DNA from: Epiperipatus broadwayi
Lineage: Eukaryota; Onychophora; Udeonychophora; Euonychophora; Peripatidae
Direction: 5' to 3'
Assembly (NCBI GenBank): GCA_028023455.1
Contig: JAQFVV010012394.1
Coordinates: 22,586,900-22,650,899 of the forward strand
DNA: 64,000 bases
In this document: positions 12,201 to 23,569 of the stretch, in pieces
Layout of the letters: each line of letters begins with the position of its first letter
Numbering within the stretch: the stretch's first letter is position 1
Program-made: the position numbers and the translations under genes
Notes under the pieces: generated by a model
Database searches by the model: none
The model's input: the letters and a program-made list of their open reading frames with translations, nothing else
What the model was told of the DNA's origin: nothing

Positions 12201-13944
12201 ATATACATATACACAGTTAAAAACTATAAAAATTAATAATTAAAGTATTGAATATAGTTTTTCTTTATATATATGAAACTATTCTTATTTTACTTTGATT
12301 CATTGTTAATAAATATATTTTTATATAATTTTAATTTAATGAATGTCATTAGTTTGTATGTATATTGACAAGAGATTTTTATCATTTTTGTAGTCCTTGA
12401 ATCTTGTTATAATGAAATTCATTGTCTTTCCTATGTATATGTTTATCATATTCCTTACTTACATTTATCATTCAATAATAAGTCTCAAATTAAATTGCTC
12501 ATGGTTAATTAATAAAGCTGCAGAAAGAAGTTTACTATTAACTGAAAGTAGACTTTTTGGTTTCTCTTTGAGGTTTTAAAGAAATTGAATAGGCAAATTT
12601 CTAATATTCATGTTTTTGTCATTGCCGCTGTTATTATTATGTAATTATTCATACAATACATGAATATAGATGGACTTTTTACCAACATTCATCAGCTAAC
12701 ATAGTGAGTTTATTAGCATTTTATTTCTGAGTTTAAGATTAATAAGCAACATAAATTAAGTTTTTGTGAAGGCAGAATGAATGAGAATGATGCTTTTTCC
12801 CCCCTTTTTTTATAGACATATACAATCATGATAGACAAAACTGAAGTATGAGCTTCATTCTCAGAAACTGCAATATTTCCAGCGAAGGCAGCAATAGGTA
12901 AATGAAGACAGAGAGTATTGATTTAAATCCAGAATGCTATTCAATGATCTTTTATTTAGATACTTATAAACGCAGATAATTTTTCAATAAAGGAATATTA
13001 AAATGAAAGAAAATAGTAAGACAATAGTAAAAAGTGGGCATGTATTTCATTACAAAGACATAAATATTGAAAAAAAACAAGAAGAATGTGATTCATTATA
13101 AATAAAAAGTAGAAAAACAACATTATGCAGATTGATCATAAGTCAGATAGAAAGGCAAGATTGTTATTCACAAATAACAAATGAAGATAATTCAGTATAT
13201 GCAACACCGCCAACTTATAATGATAAAAAAAAAGAGAAATTTTATATAGATATGCAAAATGCATTTAATCAGACCAAACAGTATTTAAAATTGACTTAGT
13301 GGACTTTAATACCAAAATTGATAAATGACTGAAAATGCTGTGAATTTATTTAGTTATGATGATAAAAATAAGAGAACATGGACTTGTGAAATTAACAAAA
13401 AGAAAAAACTGTATATTATCAATTCTTTCCTTGAAAAAAATACTAAACGAAAAAGGGCATAGAAGCATCCAAATGAAATACAGCAGAATTGGATTATATT
13501 TTTTACAACAAAAAATATGCATAATTTTCTTAATTGATTCAATACTTGATATGACCAATAACTAGTGAGATTGAAGACATGTATTAATGTGAGACTAGAA
13601 ATAAAAATTGTGGAGAAAGACAGAATTAACAGTTGGTATTTCTAATCTTTAGAAACATTCCAATGAATTTAAGTTAGAACTTGCAAATCATTTAAAATAT
13701 TAACAGACTGAAGATGGTTCAGAATTAATTCAAATCACTAAGACAAATATTACTCTATTAAGAATTACAAGAAAGATAGCTGGTAACAAAAAAGCAGCAT
13801 TTTACTAATAAAATTTCTAACAAGATACAACAATAAATTAAAAAAAAATGCAACATAATTTTTTTTAAAAAAAATAAACCATTAAAAAGAATTGAATATC
13901 TAAGTTTTGTAAAATGGAATGAAAAAAAATTAATAATTACTATA

Positions 13945-14480
13945 TTCACTGGCATATAGAAAACAGCGGCATATAAGATGCATCCCTTTATATATGTTTT
14001 TTTTTTTAAAAAAATAATTTTCTACATTTTTTTCATGAATTTCCATATTGATTTATTGTACTAATTTTATAGTTATTTATGACTACAAAAAATGTCACTA
14101 GGAAACACTGTAGTTAGGTATCTTTTGATCTTCATCCTCAAAACACAGAAATTCTACCAAGTTTAAATATTATAATGCATTGCTGAAGTGTGACCACACA
14201 TTGCATGAATATCAACCTTGAGATGTTCAGTGGATCTGAACTCTATTTTACTGGAATATTCCCTCTTTCAGTAATGAAGTATAAAATAAATCGTGCACAA
14301 AAAAAAATAAAATATGGAAACAATTTATTTGAAACCAGTTTCACAAAAGGACAAGATGACTGACTGAAATTTCAAATCAAAATTTTGATTACCAGCACAT
14401 GATGCACCCCATATTTTATGTGTATTATGAGGGGGAAAATGCATCTTGTTTGCCAGCAAATACAGTATATATATATTTGT
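13945..14480. repeat. Foldback insertion inside the old RTE copy
   Basis: This sequence is absent from the other RTE copies. Its ends are loosely inverted: GGCATATAAGATGCATCC near 13969 against the reverse complement of GAAAATGCATCTTGTTTGCC near 14435. It has no transposase and is probably an old MITE. Borders are uncertain by about 20 bp. Confidence 0.4.
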
Positions 14481-14589
14481 GAATTGGCAAGGAAAATTAT
14501 AAAAAAGAATAAAAATTTCAAAAATGTAAAACATTTTGGTATTGGAAGAAAAGTTATTTCTACAATAAGAAAAGATGGAATTTGGACTG

Positions 14590-15085
14590 TCTGTATTAAT
14601 TATAACGTAGTGTGACTGGATATGTATATAATTAGATGATTGTCAATAAAGATATTTTATTTAATGTAACTACAGTCACACAAAATATGAATAAATTTAC
14701 CCTCATTAATTTATACACTGTAGAAAATTTACATATTATAAGCATGCATTGGACTTAATAAAATTAATGCATGCTAAAATATTCAGATTAAAGCAGAAAC
14801 TGAACAGATATAAAGCCTGCAGATAATCTAGCAAAGGGTGCATGTGTAAAAGATGTTATATAAAGATAACGTAAATGGACAATGTTTGCTAATAGTGCAC
14901 GTAAAGAATTTATATACACTGATAAAAGATAAATCTATAATTTTCATCTACCTATATATATATATATTATTATTTTGTTATGAGTGAATAAATTCCTATT
15001 TAAATTTTATTTGCATTAATGTTTCTTTATTCCAAGTAAATCGTAGTGACCCAGCTGATATTGGAAATAATACCACCAGGGACTA
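14590..15085. other. Second insertion inside the old RTE copy
   Basis: The LINE sequence stops after the AAAAGATGGAATT match at about 14583 and resumes near 15090. The interval holds small hairpins (GTGTGACTG with CAGTCACAC; AGCATGCATT with AATGCATGCT) but no family that I recognise. Confidence 0.4.
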
Positions 15086-17044
15086 CAACAGAACTATTAA
15101 TAAAAATATAGATAACATTAAGAAATGTGTGGAAGAGTTCTATAAAGAATTATATAATAATAATGAACATAAAAATAAAGAATATCTCCTACAATTAGTA
15201 CATCTTCTGAATTGCCCTGCATTTTAAATTTAAAAAATGAGACAAGCAAATAAGTCTATGAAGAAGGAAAAAGCTCTAGATAATGATAAAATTATTATTG
15301 ATATTTTAAAGAAAACTGGAGTAAAAAATAGAAAAATTGTTGGTAAAGCTGTATACTAAAATAAATGATAAAGATATACTACAGGATTGAATTATTGATA
15401 TTTAAAAAAGATGATAAAGAAGATATTAGAAATTACAAACCAAGATAATTACAACTTGTCCATATGAACTTTGAGTTCTAACTAACCAAAAGAACAAAAA
15501 GTGCTTTTAACACACCGAGTCATATTGACCAATGAATATGCATTTCCTTACGCTTTGAATTATAAGCATTTCTATGGTGATTAAAACAATGGATCATCAA
15601 GATATAATTTATTAAAATGCAACAGCAATGATTGGATTACATAGAGATACGAAGATTTGCATTGAGAAGAGTATGACAGAATGATTCCACATCGCGACAA
15701 CTTTTTACAGCAATTTTACAAGAAGTATTTTGTGGATTGAAATGGGAAGCTAAAGAAGTAAAAGAAAATGGAGATTATTTAAATCATCTACATTTTGTAA
15801 ACAATGTTTATTGCTTTGCCGAATAATCCTTCAGAGCTTCAGGAAATGTTGCAAGAGTTATCGGATGAAAATAAAAAAACAGAACTAATAAATAAATGCT
15901 AAAAAGACTAAAGCAATGTTCAATGGATTTTCTCCAAAAAAAATAAAGATTGATCATTGTGAATTAAAATAAGTTAACATCCACAAATATGGTTTTGTCA
16001 AATTTTTAATATGGATAAAAACATAATGGTTAAAATTTAATCATAGAATTAAATTTGTATGGAGTGTTTTAGGTAGAAATAACTTCTATTAAAAATAAAT
16101 ATACCAATCTGTTTGGAAAAAAATATTTTTAATAGATGTGTTTCACCAATATCTTACTAATGGATCTGAGAATACTTAATAGAAAATCAACAGAGACTTC
16201 AGATAATTGAAATAAGGAGAGATGTACATTGGGAATAAGAAGAAGAGATGGAAACTAAATACTTGGGTGAGAGAATATACAGGTATCATTGGTATTGTAA
16301 AAATTAAAAGACTGTAATGGATCTGAGCTTAATATAATGCTAAAAGAGATAACAATAGAAGGAAATTGAAGTCTTAAACTGGACTCCAAGATGATTGTAA
16401 AAGACCTATAAAGAGTCCATATGTGAAATGGATAGATGAAATCAGGAAGTTTGGTGATGTAAAGAAGATAGACTGAAAATTGGAGAAACTGGTTTAAGAT
16501 TAGAAAGATTTTTATCTGCAGTGGAATGATATCTGAAAATAATAATAAATTAATAATTTTTAAATTTTAATGCAAGCATGTACATATATATAGATGATAA
16601 AATATAGGAATCTTTAAATACATGTTGATAAACAAAATACATAATTAAAATAAAAAATATTATTAAATTGTTGTGAATTCCTTTACAATAAAGTATTATT
16701 AAATGAAATTAATCATAAAAATTTCCTAAAAGAAACTGGAGAGATAGATTTAAAGGAAGTTTTAAATTATTATTTTTAAATAAATTTTTAATTTGTACTT
16801 TGAAAGAAATTGGTATAATATTTTTCAAATGTAATTTTTAATTCTTTAAAAAAGAATATTATAGAAAATTAAACTCGCTATAAATTAAAATAACATAATT
16901 TTAAATATATCTAATAAAATTAATAATATATTTTAGTAAATATAGATATATAATTATTTTACTATTTACAAATAGATTTATACATTTGGGTATGAAGATA
17001 TTACATATTTTTAATACATGGAATTTGTTAGAATGTATATATAT

Positions 17045-18740
17045 TGTAACGGAAACCCGACGATCGAAAGGCTTAAACTTCCCTTTTATATAGATATAAT
17101 GGGGAATTCTTATAATTCAAGATCGCCCACTTTCCGCTACCGCAAGCAGAGAGAAAATACGGACATAAACAAGTCTATATCCACACTTGACCGAATCTGT
17201 ATGCTATAGGGCATAGCCCCAGGTTATATTTCCCGGTCAACCTTCTCCCGACTGCTGTAAGATTTAAAAGAGTTACAGTGCTTGGATAATTATAAATTTA
17301 ATGGGATCAAATACTGCACCACTAGCTTCACGTGTTAATTAAGTACTCAAATGCATAATAATTATTCCCAACCCTAAGATTATATTATTTTTTGGAAGTG
17401 GCGAAGAAAGAGACGAAACAGATTTTACATAAATAAAAGATATTTAATACACTAAATTATAATAAAAGAAACACTCTAAATTATAAACACTAAACACATT
17501 ATGCTATAATACTACAACAAATAAATAAAATACAATAGAAGATTATATTATAAATGATTGCAATCTTTGAAAATAAAGTGTCCCTTTATAGTCATTCCAA
17601 ATATTGAAAGGAGTCTAATTAACGTCTATCTCATTATATGTGGGATTGGCAATTGCAATTAAATTTAAACGGTATGTGCACATAAGTTATATAAAATGTC
17701 TTGTTCATAATTACCTAGGTTGTAAAGTCTTCGAATAAACTTGGCATCTTGCTGACCGTCCCATGGAATTTTTCCCACTTCTTTAGTACGGAACGGTCGC
17801 TCTTCGGTTAGATTTGATTGTTGGAACTCCTCCGTATTGTGGGCATCAAGGCAAGGCAAAAACGAAATCTTCGGCAGGCGCTACGTCGGCAGTTGTTACT
17901 TCAAGATGCGAACCATTATAGCACGGAAGTCTGGATCGACCGGCGATCGCGACTGGCCCTTAGCCACACATCCTCGAAGCTTCCCTTATGTTATGCTTGT
18001 TTTCATGTTCTTATAGTTCAGTCTGCGTTCTATTATATTTCTCTGCTTCTTATCAGAGCAGTGTCTTCACTGAAGTCTCCTAATACTGTTTTCCAATTAA
18101 TTAATTAATGTTCTTTATTTTTCAAATTCCTTCCTTGTCTTGATCTCTTGCGGGTTTTTTTTATTTCACACCTTTTTACTTTAAAAATGCTTTCAACAAC
18201 TTATACAAAATTACTTTCAATTTGATACAATTTTATAATATAATATTTTACATTTATTCATCAGTCACTTTCTTTAATAAAATTATTTCATTTTGACATG
18301 AAATAAACCTTACTCTCTTTATTCATACATTCACACATGCATTTCATTTTCATCAAAATGTGTAATTTTAAAACCAGATCTTTATCTTTTCGTTGCATTC
18401 TAAATTTTACTTATATTTTATTTAAACTTCCCAACTATCGCTTTTGTTTTTATATCATTAAGTTTTTATTTTATTCATATTTCATTTCTCATTTTTTTAA
18501 TCTTACATTAAACACATGATATCGATATTTTTTAACCTTAATATTTCTATTCTTTCTAAAATCTGAACTTTGGAGGGTAAAAGATAAGAATCTTTTCGAT
18601 TCTAATTCCCTCTCTTTTTTTTTAATTAAACATTTCTTTGTTTTGTAAATTTTTAACCTCACTTTTTTATAATCCAAGCACAATATTTAACATTCTTTCA
18701 ATGTTAAATATCTATACGTGTGACCGCAGTATGTGCGATC
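17045..18740 (-). repeat. Inverted LTR (near full length)
   Basis: This is the reverse complement of the LTR at 23570-25250. It begins TGTAACGGAAACCCGACG, which is the U5 end, and runs to GTGACCGCAGTATGTGCGATC at 18740. It lacks only the first 14 nt of the LTR. Its segment 17045-17937 forms a long inverted repeat with the truncated LTR at 18737-19636. Its outer edge at 17045 abuts an (AT)n tract, as does the outer edge of the 3' LTR at 25250. The junction with the next LTR is at a GATC shared by both. Confidence 0.85.
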
Positions 18741-19636
18741 CAGACCTCCGTTCTATAAGGGTTCGCGTCTCGATGTAACAACTGCCGACGTAGCGCCTGC
18801 TGAAGAGTTCGTTTTAGCCTTGCCTTGATGCCCACAATACGGAGGAGTTCCAACAATCAAATCTAACCGAAGAGCGACCGTTCCGTACTAAAGAAGTGGG
18901 AAAAATTCCATGGGACGGTCAGCAAGATGCCAAGTTTATTCGAAGACTTTACAACCTAGGTAATTATGAACAAGACATTTTATATAACTTATGTGCACAT
19001 ACCGTTTAAATTTAATTGCAATTGCCAATCCCACATATAATGAGATAGACGTTAATTAGACTCCTTTCAATATTTGGAATGACTATAAAGGGACACTTTA
19101 TTTTCAAAGATTGCAATCATTTATAATATAATCTATTGTATTTTATTTATTTGTTGTAGTACTATAGCATAATCTGTTTTTTTATATCGAGTGTTTATAA
19201 TTTAGAGTGTTTCTTTTATTATAATTTAGTGTATTAAATATCTTTTATTTATGTAAAATCTGTTTCGTCTCTTTCTTCGCCACTTCCAAAAAATAATATA
19301 ATCTTAGGGTTGGGAATAATTATTATGCATTTGAGTACTTAATTAACACGTGAAGCTAGTGGTGCAGTATTTGATCCCATTAAATTTATAATTATCCAAG
19401 CGCTGTAACTCTTTTAAATCTTACAGCAGTCGGGAGAAGGTTGGCCGGGAAATATAACCTGGGGCTATACCCGTATAGCATACAGATTCGGTCAAGTGCG
19501 GATATAGACTTGTTTATGTCCGTATTTTCTCTCTGCTTGCGGTAGCGGAAAGTGGGCGATCTTGAATTATAAGAATTCCCATTATAACTATATAAAAGGG
19601 AAGTTTAAGCCTTTCAATCGTCGGGTTTCCATTACA
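18737..19636 (+). repeat. 5'-truncated upstream LTR of the retrotransposon
   Basis: This matches 24353-25250 of the 3' LTR in the same orientation with few differences. It ends GTTTCCATTACA directly before the primer-binding-site-like sequence. About 783 nt of its 5' part, present in the other two copies, is missing. It starts at a GATC where the inverted LTR stops. Any U3 promoter would therefore have been lost from this copy. Confidence 0.85.
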
Positions 19637-19639
19637 TTT

Positions 19640-19659
19640 TGGGGCCCAGTGTCCGGGAT
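19640..19659 (+). other. Primer-binding-site-like sequence
   Basis: TGGGGCCCAGTGTCCGGGAT starts three bases after the LTR end. It begins with TGG, the complement of a tRNA CCA end, and its last bases complement the T-arm of many tRNAs. It resembles a proline-type PBS but has two extra bases, so the tRNA primer is not assigned. Confidence 0.6.
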
Positions 19660-21261
19660 TTCTATTGCTGTGCAATTAGTGATCATGTGTTGAATAATTT
19701 TATAAAATAACATAAATATTTTCTAAAAAAAAAAAATTTGTTTTAATTTATGTGTTTTTTTTAAAAAAATTATAAAATTCGCATTGTAAATCAGAGTGGT
19801 TAGAAGCGAAGACGAAGGGGATAAATTTTTTGCTTTATAATACTTCATATATGTGTTTCATCATCAAGTGTGTACGAAGAATAAAAAGAAGGGAAAATTT
19901 TAATATTAAGAAAGTTTTGAAATGCGTTGTGATGTATTTAATAAAAGACTAGAAGTATTTCAGTATAATCGCCATGAACAAAGAATTGATTATCTCAAAT
20001 AATTGTTGGTAATGAAATATAAATCGTTTTAGAAAAGAGAAAAAAAGAATAAAACACAGTTTCATGAAAGTTTCAATGCTAAATAGTAAAAATAGTCGCA
20101 TATTCCAGTTAAGTTAAAAATAAATAAATGTGTGTATGAATTCATAGTCGTAATAATAAGGTGTATTCAGCTATAATTATAGCGATCAAATATAGAGTAT
20201 CTAGATGTTTGTTGTAACGAAAATAAAGTAGTTAAGTTAAAGGAATAAAACAGTTTTAGTAAGGTTTTAATCATAAATGATAGATTCTAAAATATTCGCG
20301 TATCTTAGTCAAGTTGAAGAAGAAATATATATGTTGGACTTTAGAATAATCGCATGTGTAAGCGAAGTTGAAGAGATATATGTGTGAATTTATAATAACG
20401 TATCCCAGTTAAGCTGAAAATAGAATATTTCTAATGATAAATGATAAAAATGTTCGAGTGTAATTGTTAGGTTGAAGAAAAATATATACGTATGATTTTA
20501 AATATTTGAGAAAAGAAAGTAATCGATAAATTACAAAGCGTAGTAAGTATAACGAAGTATATTAATTAAGTTGAGGAAATATATGTGTATGATTTTAAAA
20601 ATAATCGTGAGGATAACTTGATCAATAAATTGCTGATATAGCTTGTACAACGAAGTATACCTGTTAAATGGAAGGAAATATATCTCTATGATTTTAAAAT
20701 AGTAAAGAGACAATATAAATTACAAACATAGTGTGTGTGTAACGAAGGAGGTTAGTCCGTTAAAAATATATATGTGTATGATTTTGTTTTAAAACAACCG
20801 TAACCTTAAAGTGATCGAAATTTATAAACGAAATATTAGAAGTATATATCATAAGTGCGTACTGTTGGAAATACAGTCAAATAGAAATGAGTTTATTTAT
20901 ATATATCGTTAACAGAGGAATAAAGTATAATAGTTGTTAGATTTAAGAAATATATAAGAGCGTTCTTAATTGAAGTAGTTGAGTCAGAGTTGGATAAGTT
21001 GAAAAAAATATAGGGCAATCATCAAGGTCGGGCGGGCAGTCAAACGAGTCTAAGGTAGGCGAACAAGAGAGTGAACCAGAGTGCGGATGTTTAGGTTGGC
21101 TAGCGATCTAAATGCTAACTGACAAATAACAAATATATTAAAAGTTAATCAAAGCGGAAAGCATAGAGTCAGTAGAAAGAAATTTTTTATGTAGATATAT
21201 CCAGAAGAGTTAGTAAAATAATAGTAATAATAAATACAGATATCAAGAAGGGTTACATAAA
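19660..21261 (+). other. Leader of the LTR retrotransposon with degenerate repeats
   Basis: A 1.6-kb non-coding leader. Between about 20100 and 20830 a loose unit recurs at irregular spacing: AAGTTGARGAAATATATGTG followed by ATGATTTTAAAA and AACGAAGTA. No frame is open beyond 60 codons in the sense direction. Possible roles are packaging or promoter activity, as inference only. Confidence 0.55.
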
Positions 21262-22155
21262 GTGATATTTATGCATACAAGGTCCCAAGTTAAAATGGAC
21301 TTTCAAGAAAAGGAAGTAAAAGAAGGGAATGAAGATAAGAAGATGAAAGTAAAGGGTGAAATAAACCATAGTGATATCATGGATATGCTAAGGCAAATGA
21401 GGGTTGAGCAACAGCAATTCATGAAGGAATACGTGGATAGAGAAGAGAGAAGGATGGAGGAATGGCTGGTAAAGATAGAAATAGACAACCAGAAAAGAAT
21501 TGCTGAAGCCATGGAAGAAATTAGAAATATCATCCAGCAATCAGAGACTAAGGATACAAGAAATGGATTTTACAGAGAAATTAAGGGGGATGAACAAAGG
21601 AGTAGGGAGCCATGTGTATATGATGAATTAGAAAGGGCTGAGAGTATAGGTAGAGAGTCATCTAAGTTTGATCTGAGAGAAGACATAGGGTGGCCAGAAA
21701 GAGAAATAAGAAAGTTAGATGAAGAAGTGGAAGTAATAAAAGTAAAGGATAGTAGGATACTGACAAGCATGCAGGAAAATATAATTCAGATAGCGAAGGC
21801 AGTAAACAGGTTGAACACAAAATTTGAAGAGAGGATAAGGAGGTCAGCCAATAACAGCGCCGATACGGAAGTAAAGGGCATCGGACCAAGAATCACTGGA
21901 GAATGTAGAGATAAGGGCTCTGGAAATTGCATGGATTACCCTGTTGGCTTCCACCAATTTCTAAAGATACAAGTTTTTGCTGGAAACCCTGGAGAAAGCC
22001 CTATGGAGCACTTGAACAGCCTGGAACGGTATTTCAAGTTTGGTAGAATGAATGAGGAGGCCAAGTTAGCAGTCACTTGCAGGGCGAATCTCAAGTTTGG
22101 TGGAACTCACTGTTCCAGAAACCCACCACATTTGCAGGATATCACAAGGCTTTGA
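21262..22155 (+). pseudogene. LTR retrotransposon gag, first frame
   Basis: This is an open frame of 297 codons. Residues 10-110 are rich in E, K, R and Q and likely form coiled coil. From about residue 225 it carries the start of a retrotransposon capsid domain (Retrotrans_gag type): HQFLKIQVFAGNPGES, then MEHLNSLERYFKF and EEAKLAV. The capsid homology continues in the -1 frame at 22077, so the last 25 or so codons here are out of frame. This is either a one-base deletion or a frameshift signal. I see no slippery heptamer, so I favour mutation. The start at 21262 or an in-frame ATG at 21295 would both work. The role is particle assembly for the element, as known for the family. Confidence 0.7.
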
Positions 22156-22706
22156 AGACCAGTTATTGGAGTGAGGAACTTCAAGAAGATATGCTGCATC
22201 AGATAAAACAGGAGAAATGGAGACCGGAGGAATCATTTATAATCTTCTTCCGTCGTCAAGTAGCCAAGTTGCGGATGATGACCGCAAACCCATTATCTGA
22301 GATGCAAATACTCCGGATAACTAGGCATGGGTTCCCAAAAGATATAGAACAGATTCTAATCAGTACAGAGAGGAGGACGATGGACCCTGTGGCCGAGTTG
22401 CTGAGTGCATTGGATACCAGCAGGGATGACCAGAAGGAGGATGGATATAAACCTAGACCGCCTCCAAAAGAACCTCTTATAATAAAAAATGGATGGGATC
22501 CTGGTGAAAGACGATGGCAAGAAAAGCGGAGATATTCTACAAAGTGGAACCCAAGGAGGCAGGAAAAGGGACGACAAAGGTTGGAGACGGAATGTAAGTG
22601 TCCATTTGACAGGACTGAAGACCGAGAACATAGGGATCAAAATCCGCATCCCAGAGGAGGCAGAGGTGATGTCAATAGAGAAAGACAACCACCAGATAAA
22701 ACCTAA
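22077..22706 (+). pseudogene. LTR retrotransposon gag, second frame (capsid C-terminal and basic tail)
   Basis: This frame continues the capsid domain with QGESQVWWNSL, the conserved W-W-N-L block. It is followed by KALKTSYW, EEDML-type helices, EKWRPEESFIIFFRRQVAK and ITRHGFPKDIEQIL. The tail from about residue 110 is rich in P, R, K and G (PRPPPKEP, RGGRGD), as in RNA-binding gag tails, but no CCHC zinc knuckle is seen. Translation stops at 22706 with no pol following. A third frame, 22489-22788, overlaps the tail and is probably a shadow. Confidence 0.7.
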
Positions 22707-22789
22707 GTGTAATCACCAACAAAGGAAGGATTCACTGATACCAGATTGGAAAAGAATTGGATCACGAGTAATAGAGAATGGACTATAAT

Positions 22790-23557
22790 ATTGATCATGA
22801 AAATATGAGGGAAGAATGAGCCTAAATGGCCAAACAGTACAAAGGGATCCGAACTAAGACAGAGCATCAAATAGATAGTAGTATGAGATTGTAGATTGAG
22901 GCTGAAGGTGTGTAGGTTTAGATATTTGTAGATGGATCTTAGCAGTATATGGTGAGCCTTCTCTGTTATGCATTCACGAGTGTTCTGCGGTCATCAAATT
23001 TTATTATATAGAGAAGACAGGGACAGAGATCCCCTTCTCATAATGACTCATTGGATTAAGATTTCCAGTTAGATATTTGACAAATATCGTGAGTCAATGG
23101 TTTAGAAAACAATCTATGGGGAAAGAACAACTTTATAAAAAATACGAGTTATCAGTAAAATATTCTGAGCTCATGGATGAGCTGGACAAAAAAGATGCCA
23201 GCCTCCCAACCCACCTCGGTAATAGTGGCCAGAGTTGTCACTCAGAGGGTTATCATTTGTAAAGTGTGAGGTATGAACAGGTTTAATCGAGTCACAGAAA
23301 TATCCTGTGTGGACTCGAATCTGTATATACAGGTAGGAGGCAGAAATAAATTCATGTAATGTAATAGCAAGATTAAATTGGTTTAGTAATGCTGGTTGGG
23401 TCGTCAGAGTAGGGATGTAATTTGCCTGGTCGCCTCTCTAGGAATAATCTCATCACTAAAGTTATATTAGAAGTAAATGGATATAGAAAAGGTTCTAACA
23501 GTAGTTAGGAGCATCTAGCTTTAAATGCATTAATTAAAATTTTGTAAGAAAAATTTT
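22790..23557 (+). other. Internal 3' non-coding part of the LTR element
   Basis: About 770 bp lies between gag and the polypurine tract. The 61-codon frame at 23077-23262 has no recognised domain. No pol motif (catalytic DD pair, HHCC or DDE) is visible in any frame. Confidence 0.55.
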
Positions 23558-23569
23558 AAAGGAGGGGAA
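23558..23569 (+). other. Polypurine tract
   Basis: AAAGGAGGGGAA lies immediately upstream of the TG start of the 3' LTR, the expected position for plus-strand priming. Confidence 0.75.

Larger units (their letters stand above)
12516..16547 (+). mobile_element. Old RTE-type LINE copy, with internal insertions
   Basis: This copy is collinear with the full-length element at 59229-62521 but heavily mutated. The 5' UTR match starts at GCTGCAGAAAG near 12517. Endonuclease remnants lie at 12840-13560, for example at 13262-13325 where the GDFNARIG motif should be. The linker is at 13600-13940 and 14490-14580. RT remnants are at 15090-15480 and 15610-16150, and the C-terminal part runs to CTGCAGTGGAATGAT at 16517. 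Possible 9-bp duplications AATTAATAA flank it (12507-12515, 16548-16556), and it ends in an (AAT)n-like tail. All frames are broken. Two non-LINE insertions interrupt it, at about 13945-14480 and 14590-15085. Confidence 0.75.

Noticed and set aside
21303-21889. Serine- and leucine-rich minus-strand frames opposite gag
   Set aside because: They are antisense shadows of the purine-rich gag coding strand.
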